Origin: Hymenolepis diminuta
Taxonomy: Eukaryota; Platyhelminthes; Cestoda; Cyclophyllidea; Hymenolepididae
Direction of reading: 5' to 3'
Assembly: GCA_900708905.1 (NCBI GenBank)
Contig: CAADRB010000002.1
Coordinates: forward strand, 4,285,544 to 4,349,543
DNA length: 64,000 nt
The position numbers were made by a program, and so were the translations under genes. Position 1 is the first letter of the stretch. Each line of letters opens with the position of its first letter. Of the stretch, positions 1-11,900 are shown piece by piece. The notes beneath the pieces were generated by a model. It was given only the letters and a program-made list of their open reading frames with translations, ran no database searches and was not told the origin of the DNA.

Positions 1-100
1 GTTGCTCTTGATGGAGATTACGTTGATGAATAAAGCTAATTTTGAACCAAAAAAACCGTGTTCTCTTTGTTAGGCCCGGAACTTTTCAGCCCATGTGTTA
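1..100 (+). mobile_element. 3' end of a mariner-type transposon (truncated by window edge)
   Basis: Bases 1-33 read in frame 1 as VALDGDYVDE followed by TAA. This resembles the usual C-terminus of mariner transposases, which end in a short Asp/Gly-Asp-Tyr motif. The stop is followed by about 40 bp and then a segment at 71-96 (core ggcccggaacttttcagccc) of the kind seen in mariner terminal inverted repeats, ending near a TA at 98-99. Only the last ten codons are inside the window, so activity cannot be judged. Family assignment rests on pattern memory, not on an alignment. Confidence 0.5.
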
Positions 101-960
101 TATGGCACATAATCAAAAGTTTTGTGCTGGTGGGAACCCGGACCCATAACTCCTATGGCGATAAAATGAACTAACTTGTATACTTAGGAATGTATAACAG
201 TAAGATTTCAGTTCACACGATGATACAGGTCAAAATTTTGTAATAGTAATGGTAAAATAGCAGATAAACATCGATATACAAAACGAGGATAAAACGGTGG
301 TATTTACCAGGTAAATTGAGATTATAACTTCTATTTGATATGGACTTGAGAGATCTTACCGCTGGTGTTGCACCGCGTGCACAGTGGGACTTAAAAAATG
401 TTTTTAAAGGCAAAATACTCGGCACCTTCATGATAATTTTAGGAGCAGTGGATATACAAAATGAACAACACATTGTGCAATTTGGATAGAACAAACAATA
501 ACGATGACTCTGTTATACAAATCTAGATTCAAGGACAAAATAACAATATTGGCACGTAGCTGATATCTTGTTAAACATAAAGGAGATCATTTAGAAAATA
601 CGACTATTGTGATGAAAAGACTTAGAGGAGTAAACCCGCAAGGACAGACAGTAGTCAAGAAGCGGAGTATCTGCAGAAAAGCAGAATAACTTTTCACGAA
701 TCTTGTGTACACTTTTCTCACGCAATATTGGGAATATGCATACATTGATACAATGCCAATTCAGTCATGTTTTTCTCGAGAATAAACAAAAACCAGTAAA
801 TATAATGGTTATTTTGATAAAAACCACAAATTGAGACACAAGTATGGTTTGGTGTTTATCTACAAGGGACCTGAGTTCCGCGATGCGAACAGTATTATCC
901 AGTTACAGGTATTCTTATTTATTTGATAAGCCCCAATGTTGTAATAAAAAAACTACGCGC
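101..960. other. Unassigned AT-rich sequence
   Basis: No convincing gene. A short minus-strand stretch (about 366-430) has a good donor (ag/gtaaga type at about 362) and slightly higher GC. It could be an exon, but its translation matches nothing I recognise, including the expected downstream part of ANKLE2. Confidence 0.3.
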
Positions 961-1283
961 GGAGTGGCCAACGTGCACGTCTGCCAAATCAGAGGTCACA
1001 AGATTAATGCCTATCGATGCATATCCAGTGAATGACCAACTGCCCTAGTTAATTCTGATCGACGAGGTGGCAAAATGTAAATTTCTTATAAGGGCGGCTT
1101 CAGGATATCTTCTTCCTACCCAGGTCAAATGATGTGAACATTTCTCCTAATGAGCTTGAAGTTCTTTTTGGTGTTTGGCTAATTAAATGTAAGAAATATT
1201 GACCGAACTATATGAACTAACAGGAGAGATAACAAGAAAAAAGTGACCTAACCTCTCAACACAACTCCGAATCGATCAAAACA
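961..1283 (+). repeat. Dispersed repeat C, copy 1
   Basis: This segment matches 7921-8141 along its length with substitutions and small indels. Shared landmarks in the same order are a catatccagtgaa / catatacagtgaa block, a gttaattctga / gttaactctga block, a gcttcaggata / gctccaggata block and an aacctctcaac block near the end. The class of element is unknown. A short open frame at 844-1035 runs into it and is probably not a gene. Confidence 0.6.
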
Positions 1284-2270
1284 AATACAATTCCTACTCT
1301 CTATTTTCCCACGGTTCATGTCAGGGTAATAAATCTGACAATCGATTCTTGTGATTGGTAAACTTAGAATTTTTATATGGTTTTAATCTTTTTAATCTAA
1401 AACATTATGAATCAAAATGATTGCGGGTGTTATAAATTAAGTCATAAATTCTCCTCCTTTTAACCGGAGGTAACCGACAAATTATGGCATAAGTAATCAT
1501 TTGGTTACTTCATAATTAAGCAAATAGGAACGAAGCATTCTTTTATTCACTCCAGTAAAAAAGGATTACCAAAGAAAATTAACAAGAACCTTTTTATTTA
1601 TATAACTCTGGATAAGCTATTCTAGTACAGAACTGTTTGCCTTCATTCTTTAGAAGGCCCATAATACCTAAGTGTAATTAAAAGAATATGTAATTCTAAG
1701 CACATCGATGGCGTAGCAGTCACAAGGTCGGGACTAATTAACATAAATTGGTGATTAATATCTGTCAAAAGGATGACAGTAAACAAGTTTCTCAATCAGG
1801 GAAGTTACAGAACGACTTTTCTTTCGGTGTTATCGGACATTTTAACCCACCATTTTATATCTAATTAGGAACGAGTGAACTAAAATCTCACCTCTAAAAA
1901 TAAGATAACAATACAATTGGCTCTTGCAAACCTCGAAAGTAATCTCACTGCGTGTAAAATTGATTAAGTCACTGATTTCCCGTGTTTTTTTTGTAATTTG
2001 AAACACTTTACGATGAATATGCTACTCAGGGGACTAAAAAATATGCTATTGACAGAATGCAAAGCTTCTAAGTAAAAGAAATGATACAAACGAGGGCATC
2101 TAATATAGTTTCGCAGAAAAGGAATGTCAGGCTGCTTTGATGAACAAAAATCAATGAATAAACACCCGAATGAGCAGTGAGCAAGAGCCAAACTTCGCAA
2201 ACATCTTACATAGTACAATAATATAAAGCTTTCATGATTAAGCGGGCACTAATAATAAATGGAGTCTTAC
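1284..2270. other. Non-coding; probable ANKLE2 intron
   Basis: The last recognised ANKLE2 exon ends with a donor at 2270-2269 (minus strand), so this stretch should be intronic. I looked for the conserved continuation expected after the LRAFAGPL-like motif of ANKLE2 and did not find it here or further down to base 1. Confidence 0.4.
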
Positions 2271-5200
2271 CTCTTCAGTATTCAATGGCCCGAGCATTGC
2301 TCTAACAAGGACAAGCTGTCCAGAAACCCCATATTCGTGGAGATCCACTCCAGCCCTTGTAGGAGACCCATCTCCCGTAGGAGAATTGAAACTGGAAGAC
2401 ATTGATACAGAGGAGATAGGTACAGGCATAACTCGTCTTGGAGAAAATGGAAGAATAGCGGAAGGTGGTGAAACGGGATTGTAGAGGGCGGAAGATTTGG
2501 TGGGTGTTTGATGAGGGTTCACAGGAGACGTGAAAGGAACGAAGGGACGCTGTTGGGAGCCGACAAGATGTGGACAGAACTCGGTCACTCCAGGACAGGA
2601 GAGTTGGTCAGTTGCGGCTAGAAGATTACGCAATTGACGACCCATTAGACCGTGGGGTAATATAAGGGGCTGGATCTCTGCAATATCACTGCTGACACGT
2701 CGATCAACCAGTAAGACGTAGCTATAAAGAGACGAGATAAAAGTTAATCAATTCAATTAATGAACTTTAGAATGCATTCTATTCAACGAAAATCTAACAA
2801 TAGGTCTTATACATTTGTTCTATAAGACCAGATACCAGTACATAGTTAGTAAGAGTTTCTAAAACCTAAAATATCCAGGAACTCTAAGTTTCTGGAAGAA
2901 CAATAGTCTGAAAACCTATTTTACCAAAAAAAAAATAGTGAAAGTAGTATACTGATCATGCTAACGAAATCTTAAGAGAAAATACTAACTTCAATCAAAA
3001 ACTTTTCGAGAGCTTACATTACTACCCTATGAGCTAAAAGCTAATTTTAGCTTAACCCAACATCAGATCGTATTCAACATATTCTCAACGTTAATATACC
3101 AACCTTTGAAAATTCTACAAGGCGGAGATTACATTTACTCGATCTCAAAAAAACGTGCTAGCTATTCTAGAATTTCACATAATTAACTATCTTTTGTTTC
3201 TATTCCCAGTTATATCAGTCCCACGAATCACATTCATCAATTTGTCACACCTAATCTAATGCAAACTAGGTATCCTGGTTTTTTTATATAAGCATACATG
3301 GGCTGCGCGCCCGATTAGATAATTATTTTAGAAAATCAGCTGATTTAATACCAGGTTATTAGTAGTTAAAGCCACCTCTAAAAAAACAGTTCGGCTGAAA
3401 AGCCAGAATATTTTAAAAACGCAGTAGTTCGTATTACAAAGACCACAGTATGTTTGCCTTTCGATAAAGTATCATTTGAGGACATAAGACCAATACGTAA
3501 ACAACCATTTCCAGTTTCATAAATTTACTGAATAATATATTTTTACAATATTAATCTTGGATTGAGGTGAAATATCAGTGAATACGTGGCTGAAAAACAA
3601 CAAATAAAACAAAAATGTGAGAAAACCAGTGTAGGAGAGCTGACTTGCAAACGATTACCATTATAACCTCATAGAATTCATTAAACAGAACATGAGAAGG
3701 ATATGACACTTTTTCTTTGTACAACTAATCAAAAGTCAACCTCAGGATTTTCAAGAGCACAGCACAAAAGAAATTGCTTTGATTTAATTTGTCGAATCAC
3801 TGGGCTGCAAATGTTGAAATAGCTTTTAAGCCGAGCAGACAATACAAAATTATGAAGCACTGAATCAATTTCACCCAGTAAAAATTGTGCGGACTTAGTC
3901 AAAGTATTACTGAAAGCAAGTACAGAAAATTTTTACGGCAAGGTCTCCCAACCTTAAACCCAAACAAACTATTACCTATTGTGATTTCGTGATTATGAAA
4001 ATATGTATAAATGCAAACCTTTGCTTTTGAATAAGCAACATTTCTCACAACAAACACTAAAGCGAATCTCACCCGAACCCTAAAACCTTTCAAGCCAGAA
4101 AGGTCTTCAGAACGGCCAAAAAAGCACGTTTTTACGACGAAAACGTCTAACACCCCATTTCCCTCTCCAATGAATTATACTATAAATCACCTTGTTCAGA
4201 CTATATACTGGGTACGAACTTTATATTGCTATTACCATTGAATCAGATGGACTTAATAATACAGAAAGTATTAGTCGTCTTCAAGCAAAATAAAACAAGA
4301 ATGTGTCGATAACATAGCAGTAGTGAACAGCTACTATGCAAAAGATGATCGCCTACATTAGTTAGTATTGACCTATAAGAGGACGAATGTACAAAAAATT
4401 TGCATATGTTTTTCAAAAATAAATGACTAAGGGAATATTTCTTATATTAAATAGCGCTAAAAGTATTCCTCCGAAGGCCACGGGATCAAAACAACGTGCA
4501 AATAGTGGGGGGCAAAAAGTACATAATAATAAGGTGAAGATGAGAGAATCCAAGGGTCACGTGGTACCGATAACAGATGAATGACTAGACCTTACGATCG
4601 CTCTGGCTATACTTCTTAAATAAAGTGGAGAAGCACAACTATAAATACCGTAGTAGAAGACGTAAGACAATGACAAAATTTTAAAAAACATTGAAGGGCG
4701 ATTTAAACCAAAGTTATTAAATAAAATGACGGAAAGTACAAACAAGTAACTAAACAAGGACGTGGCATTATATAAGAAATGACACATTTACAAGGAGTGT
4801 CGCTTTCTAGATCAATATATGTATAACTAAATATTAGCTCTACTGAGCTCTACTATGTTAAAATTAGACTAATTCTTACTATCCCGCTACCTTGGCCATT
4901 AGAAGACGAGGAATAAATCCTGTATTTAAAATTTGAAGTATTAGGAATATGAAGAAGTAAAATATGCTTATTAAGAGTGAAAATTAAACCCCAAAATAAA
5001 ACGAAGTGAGACTTTATTGATAGGACAAATCTACTCCCTGAAAGAATTAGTTTAAAGGACGCCTCTATGCATTTCTAAAATTGCTCCTCTATGGAGATAC
5101 TTTAGTTTTTCGTCCACGAAGCCGCAGTAACATTTTTGCGTCCCTATGACGCAAAACCCCTATCTATCATATGTAAACGCGTATATCGCTTCCCACCCCC

Positions 5201-8200
5201 GGTTCTATAACCGCCCCGTTTCATTAAAAGCACATCGCATCATGTCATCACGCGCGTCCTTGCCCAAGTGATTCATATACATTGCTTTTGTAATCACACA
5301 TGCTTGTCATACACCTGCTCCCTCTCATCGCCTTTGCACCTCATCACTAACTTGCTTGAATCCTCATCGTAGTTTGTTAAATACATTCGGACTTAGTCAG
5401 CTCTTGATATTCTGATCTGTAAGTGTTGTTATTTATTACCCTAACCCCAACAAGTTCAGTGTTCTCAATATAAAGTCGCTTTCCAACAATAAGATTGTTT
5501 CTGTCCTGCCTTAATTAATAAGAAATCACAACTTTATAGTGTATCCATAATTGGAAAGGATTAAACAATATATAAACGAAATAGGATAATAAGACAGTAT
5601 AATTACTGTTTTGTGATATATAAATAGCGAAGGTTGGGATCCAAAATTATTTCTGACTTCAGTACGTCATATGAAATTCTGAGATTAAATCATTAAACTT
5701 TTTGATGCTGTTCAATTTAACGAGCAACAACGTCAAAGTAAACAGTGATTAAAGCATTTTTCGCTGAAATACGTTCCACTGATGTCGTCAAATAATTCAG
5801 ATTAAAAAGAAAATTTACCGTTCGTCAAGAGCTCGAACAATAGCCTGTCTTCGAAGAGACTTTTCTTCAAGAGAGGGACAGTTGGAGTCGATCAGAAGAC
5901 GGGTGCAGGCGGATTCGAGCGCAGTGGCTCCCAGATGATCTCGCAGATCTAAAATAGTGGTTGGATGGTTGGCCAGCACTCGAACGCACTCCACATGACC
6001 GAACTTACTGGCAATGTGCAGTGGTGAGGACATGCTCTAAAACAGCAAAATAAGATCTAATTTACCGAACTCAGCACAGTAGCATGATGAAGAATCAAGT
6101 TGCTATACTTTTAAGATGATTAAAAGGTAACTAAGAGATAAAAACACGGGTCAACGTTAATGAACGTTAATATACGATGTCAGTTGTTCTGATTTGACAC
6201 CTAGGTGAATATTTGATTGCTGAAGGCCTAACTCTATGCCACATTAGGGATGTATGATTCATACAGAAATTTTTAAGACGCGGCGGAAATTTAGTATTTA
6301 TGATGCATACAGATATAATCTGGGGGTATTATTACGAAGTTCTGGAAAAATAACACTAACCTAAGCCTACACCATACTAACTTAAAAGCAATCTGATAAT
6401 GTCTAAATTGAATACGGAAGATACGTTGAGGTTAAAAGACGTGCTAGGAGATCGTTAGAGTCTCCTTCAACATTAAAAATAATCCAAAAAATAAGGGCCA
6501 ACGTTAAGTCATAAAGACAGGGTGACAAGATACTGGAGTGGGTTATTTCCAAATTCATTTTCATTGTTTAGCCACAAACTACGTTCACCCGAACATGTTC
6601 TATTTATCCGCTCCTGTCCTATCCTCATTTATCCACATGTGTGGTTGCTCGGAATTCCTTTTGGCCCATACAATAACGCCACTCATACGACACTACCCGC
6701 AGTATCAAACTGCACAATCGATACATCCTATGTGTTATTCTAAAATCCGACATATTATGCGTTGTATGCACTTCTTTGGTGCTGCGCCCAAAGCTCATGA
6801 AATAATATTCATTAATAGCAGTTTGGCATGAATAATTCTAATTATAATGCTGTTAAGGTAATTACATTGGAGCGAATGATAAGGCCAAATTGAGCTGAAT
6901 TTAGAAGTGCAATGTAACAGAACATTTACATCAGTATAACAAAACTTTGGAGAGAAGTATGAATATATGGATATTGAATATATAATGGTAACATAATCAA
7001 CAATCGCAACATGCCAATTTCATGTAGCACTCGATTGATTTTGGAGTGAAGAAAAAATATAGCGATAGCTATTTCACCTGCTCATCAAATGACAGGAGTT
7101 TGAAACACATTGGTGTGAATGCAATGATTGAGATCTCACTCACTCCAATTCATATTGCTAGGTACTAATCAGTAAAAGATTCCCAAGCTCAATAAGAACA
7201 GTGTTAACAAAACTTAGCTTGGGTAGGAGGAAGGTATTCTAGAACCGCCCTCGTGAGAAACTCACCCTTTCCATTGACCAAAACTAACCAGTACGGTTGG
7301 CCATCCGCATCACTAGATGTGCATCAATAAGTATCCATTTTGTAATCTTTAACTTTACGAACGTCCATTACCGGTTATGGTCTATAATGTATTCCGTACC
7401 CATCCATATGACTATCTAATAAAGCCGATTGGACTGATAATCCTTTTTGGATGGAAATGAAATATTAATTCACGGTAAAACCAATGAGAATTCACAACAG
7501 AAAAAAGGCATACACTAAATTTATCAGAAATGTGAAAAGTTAGTACATATCTAGACAACATGAGAAATGACCGACGATTACTATAAAAAGATAGTAACTT
7601 ATTTAAAGGTTGAACCTAGCCCTGAGGAAGTTAACGAGAATCTTAGATCAAAAAAATAACTCCAAAATTAGGCGAATTAATTTCAAAAATCCCAAAACAA
7701 CACACTAAGTTGCCCTTTCAAATGATTCAGTGAATACGAAACAAACACAACAATTATTCATAAACTAAACTGCATAAATCCAAGCAATTAACTGTATGTA
7801 CATTTCTAGGAGTGCGAGAATCATTGTACAATCTTGTGATTAGAACGAGAAGTTGAAGTTAGTAGAATCGAATGCAAATTTCTGAGGAATGAAAATCCTT
7901 TTATAAAGTACACTTGTTAGAAAGTGGTTGACTTGCATGCCCACCAAGCCAGAGACCGTGACATCGATAATTATCGGTGCATATACAGTGAAGTGGATGG
8001 TCAACCGCTCTGGTTAACTCTGACCCCCAAAGGAGGTGCTTTAATGCGAGTGGCTCCAGGATACAAAATCGATTAAGAAAAGAGGTAAAACGAACAAAAA
8101 CCCATCAACCTCTCAACTCAAATTTCGATAAACCAACAACGTACACAGGCGGAAACTTGAGTTCGTATCACATTGCATGAACTTAAATGAGTAACGTAAG

Positions 8201-8916
8201 ATAAGTATACGATAAAAACATATGAAGGAGACTAAAATGACTTACGCCAGTTTCAGGACTATTGAGGTAGAGATCTAGAACACGCTGACGTCTGTCCTCA
8301 GCTGTTTGAATATCAACATTGGGATAGATGCGTGCCCAAAACTCGGTAGATTCAATATAAGAAATGATTAATTTAATTACGTCAGACCGACCAGCCTTGG
8401 AAGCAATGTGAATGGCGTTGAAACGAAACACAAGCTAAAAATAAATAACAAAGTAAACTTGAACTAGACCAGGTTACCTGCAATATAGTTGGAGTATCAC
8501 ACCCAGTGATAAGAAACATAGGATTGTCGGCAACACAATTCTTAATAGACTCAACATCATTAGCTTCGATGTATTTCCTTAGTCTTATGAGATCTGGTTG
8601 TTTAATGCTTGGAAATTTGACGGCTTCACCTTCAGGAACTGATGAGGGTGTTTCGGTGGACTCAGAAACAGGGCAGTTGGAATAAATACTTGCTTCTTGT
8701 ATTGAATCAAAAGCCTTAAGACGTGATCCTTTTATGCTTTTAAGCCGAGACTTCGCCTGTGCTATATTACTGAATAGTCCCGCACCAGGTGATGAACGGG
8801 GAACAGCGACGGCATAAAATTTCGAGGCTAAACATAATAATCGGTAAAAAGAACTTACGAAAGGGTTCCGTGCAATCGAAAAATTCTTCGTCTGAGTTAT
8901 TTTGATTATCGGACAT
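2271..8916 (-). CDS. ANKLE2: ANKLE2 homologue, five exons, 3' end missing
   Basis: Exons (minus strand, 5' to 3'): 8916-8859, 8827-8478, 8434-8246, 6036-5819, 2721-2271. All junctions are GT..AG, the phases agree, and they give 422 codons ending in phase 0 at a donor. ANKLE2 is an ER/nuclear-envelope scaffold that binds PP2A and restrains VRK1 so that BAF is dephosphorylated at mitotic exit. Residues 22-70 match its viroplasmin-like domain (FYAVAVPR, then SRLKSIKGSRLKAFDS). Next come NPMFLITGCDTPTILQ and ankyrin-type repeats at about 139-165 and 202-255 (NAIHIASKAG, SPLHIASKFGHVECVRVL). After a Ser/Pro-rich linker, residues 409-422 (VRAMLGPLNTEE at the end) match the LRAFAGPL motif. The start is firm: TAA lies two codons upstream with no splice acceptor between. 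LEM domain and transmembrane segment are absent. About the last half of the family's length is not found. Confidence 0.9.
2722..5818 (-). other. Large ANKLE2 intron
   Basis: This 3.1-kb intron shows no gene. The part at about 5040-5460 is less AT-rich than its surroundings, with a pyrimidine-rich stretch and an accctaaccccaaca segment. It may be a transposon relic such as an LTR, but I found no partner copy in the window. Confidence 0.6.
6037..8245 (-). other. Large ANKLE2 intron with possible element relics
   Basis: This 2.2-kb intron holds copy 2 of repeat C (7921-8141). An open plus-strand stretch at 6538-6831 (97 codons) and a moderately GC-rich segment near 7200-7420 are unlike the AT-rich background. 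Neither matches a family I recognise. Confidence 0.5.
7921..8141 (+). repeat. Dispersed repeat C, copy 2
   Basis: Diverged second copy of the sequence at 961-1283, in the same orientation. It contains a small palindrome, cgataattatcg, at about 7965-7976. It lies about 105 bp downstream (in gene direction) of the donor of ANKLE2 exon 3. Confidence 0.6.
8828..8858 (-). other. 31-nt micro-intron of ANKLE2
   Basis: The donor is gtaagt and the acceptor tttag. Removing these 31 bases joins the codon for Pro20 and opens the frame into the conserved FYAVAV segment. The next intron (8435-8477) is 43 nt, whereas the following two are 2209 nt (6037-8245) and 3097 nt (2722-5818). Confidence 0.85.
8866..8886 (-). 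other. FFAT-like VAP-binding motif in ANKLE2 N-terminus
   Basis: Residues 11-17 read EFFDCTE, preceded by SDE. The known FFAT consensus is EFFDAxE with an acidic tract just before it, and Cys is a mild change at the Ala position. FFAT motifs bind the MSP domain of the ER proteins VAPA/VAPB. Binding is inferred from the motif only. Confidence 0.6.
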
Positions 8917-11900
8917 CAGTTAAGATAATTAAGATATGGACCAACGACGAGCGAATAAAAGGTTGTTAAAACTTTGATTACGGAGCCTTATTCTAACCAG
9001 TGAGAATCAAGGACATTCAAGGCTAAAAATTATTTATAGTTTATTTGTAGCCATAAGTTTAAAGCATAAGCATATAAAAATAACAATGCTTATCAATTAC
9101 CCGATAATAAATTTACAATTTTTTAAGACTTCCTGTGGGTAAAATTTAAGTATATGCACTTAACAATATATTGTTTCAGAATTTACAATGAAATGAAAAA
9201 TCAACACTTTAATTTGTATTTGAATTTATCATAAATTAAATTTAGATAATTTATTTTCGAGAATCCATATTAACAGCTTTATGGCGTTGATCATACGGCA
9301 ATTGTTTTAAGGTTTCTACTGCAAGGCTTGGTGTATGCTCCGCTACCGAACCATGATTATTCTCATAACATGCTGAGATTTAAATATGTAAGTGCTATAT
9401 CCTGCGATTGGTGATTTATAGTAAATTTATTAATGGCTCAGCATACCATGCATCTTTACACGATTAAAGACAATTAAATTCATTCTCTTTGTCTAATATA
9501 CGTGCTGGTAAGGAGCCATTATTTAAATGATCGACTTATATGCCTGATTAGTCACCACACGTTCTGGGATATCTTTTCTTTGAATACTGTCCCATATATT
9601 TTAACAACTCACTTCCAACCAAATATTTTATTTAATCATATCGACGAAACTGCATATGTGACAATAGCGAAAATTCTAGAATGCAATGATAGTTTTAAGC
9701 CAAACACTAAAATCATAAAGAGACCTAATTCGCCATATTAGTTAAATATTTCCTTAATTGCGTCGTCCATTCAGTAAATTAAAGTTCCTTGATTAAATCA
9801 TTGCTCATCTGTTTATGTCTAGGCCTTATTATTGAGATTAAAAATTAAATTCTTACGACCACGTCCATCTACATAATTGGATGACAGAACATTGTATTTA
9901 TCCCAACATTTCTTTGATGTTTTTTAATTTCAAATATTTTACAAACTTTAACTTACACACTAAAATAATTGAGAAAAATAATTATTCAAGTAATCACTCA
10001 TTTTAGTTTAGTTAGCTGACATTTGCAGAAATCAGAATCCACCTATTAAAAAATATAATCTAGATTATCTAATACCCTATTATTACTCAATATCAATTTT
10101 GTCTTTCTTTTGACCTTATTATACAATACATGCTCATAGACTTTAACATCTAAGTAAACGCTTCATATTGACACGTTTCCAAAGAGATTCAATATATTGA
10201 GCCATCAAGCCATTGCATCTATTTACCAGTTTAACACCATCATGAAAAGGCACAAGGTAAATAGTTACCCTGGTAATTCATTTAAGAGTGGTTACTGCTG
10301 GAGTGGCAGATTAAAGCCAAATAAACTGTTCATAGACACATAGTCTAGGAAGGAAACTAAAACATGGGAATGAAGTTGTCGAAAATTTTCATTTCACCGG
10401 AAAGTAGGTGGTGCTACTAATAAGCGAAATTAGTAAAATTTTAGTTGTTGGCTTCGAACTAAAGTTTGATATTACAAATACAAACCGTACCTCCCTTTTC
10501 CTTAATATATAGATGGAGTCAGGGTATTTTTTCAATCAGAAGTGTATTTCTGAAAAAAATACAGTAATCTAGTACAAAATGTTCATAGGATATAAGGTGG
10601 TTACTAACAGAAATGCCATTTGACACCTCACTCATAGAAAAATAACTACATCAATTATTTTAATAAGATACATTTAAGGTTGCCTCTGTATAACTGTCTC
10701 TTTTATTTTCCTTAGGATGCTCATAAAAGGGCATTTTATTGCGCTATGCACTGCATAATATGAAAAAATTCCAAAAGTGAAATTAAATTTAAAGTAATCA
10801 ATTATAATTCTCATTACAAAATGTAAATCGAAGTATGATTTGCAAATTATATTGAAATGGTTATGGGATATAATGACAAATATATATTATTCAGAGTGTT
10901 TAATTCGCTATTAACTAATGATACTTGTTTAAAATCAGTTGGTAAATACTTTTGTGATTTTTATATCTAATTTATTTTAGACCTAGGAATATTAATTAAA
11001 TTTGTTATAATGTTTCAGTTTTATTCATTTGTAACCTTAGTACATTGTATTCTTCACAAAAGTAAATGGGGATCACGAGGTCTCAATTATGCAAAAGCGA
11101 TTTACAATAGCTATGAGAATATCTCTCCTACAATTTCAGTTTTGGCATTTCAATTTTCTACTCGGTAAAGAATTTAATGTTTTGAATATATATACCTCAA
11201 TTTAAGTGTTTACGTTGATTTCGCATGCTTTTAATTTTGAACCAAATATTAAACTTTATGTGCATGTATTGAAATGTAAACTAAAGCAGTTCTTCTTAAT
11301 ATTACATTTTCTGTTATTTTTGTCATTTTTCAAGGTAGACAGGTAAATAATTCATGTCAAATAATCTTTACGTTTTATTTACTTTAATCAACGTTTGAAA
11401 TGGTTTTGATTAACAGTTGAATGATGTTGATAATATCTAAAGTACTTGTAGTGTTTGGATTTTTATAGCAATTTCGAATATTTGAGTTCTATTTTAATGC
11501 ATATTTACTCCTATTAGTGTCAAATGTATTTTATTTCAACATTTTCACCTTTTTAGGTAAATTTATCTTCATTACTAAACATTGCATATGTACTTTATTT
11601 GCCCTTTTGTTCCAGTTCATGATACATTTTGCCAAATTGGAAATCAATCTTTGTCTACATTAAAAAAAATCGGTTAATTTATTCCTTTCCCATTTAGCCA
11701 CCTAATTTCGATTTCTGTTGGTTAATATGAAACTTCAAATCTTCTCATCCATATTTTCTATTTTCACTTTGACTCTGTCATTTTTTATATATAGTTTTTA
11801 ACTTTTGATTTTTTGTATATATTTCCATCACTAAATCTATAAGATTAAATTATTGTGAGCTAATCAAATCAGATTTAAGTCTGACATTTTCCTTCTGCGA

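Noticed and set aside
844..1035. A 63-codon plus-strand frame
   Set aside because: It runs into repeat C copy 1, whose other copy does not keep the frame.
1964..2218. An 84-codon minus-strand frame next to ANKLE2 exon 5, considered as the next exon
   Set aside because: Its residues do not resemble ANKLE2 and it lies just after a good donor with no convincing acceptor in phase.
5040..5460. A less AT-rich patch considered as a solo LTR
   Set aside because: No second copy, TG..CA ends or target duplication could be established.
6538..6831. A 97-codon plus-strand frame inside the ANKLE2 intron
   Set aside because: A neighbouring frame is also open, no domain is recognisable and no splice signals support it; at most a transposon relic.
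9502..9741. A 79-codon plus-strand frame upstream of ANKLE2
   Set aside because: No recognisable domain, start context or splice partner; its length is compatible with chance.
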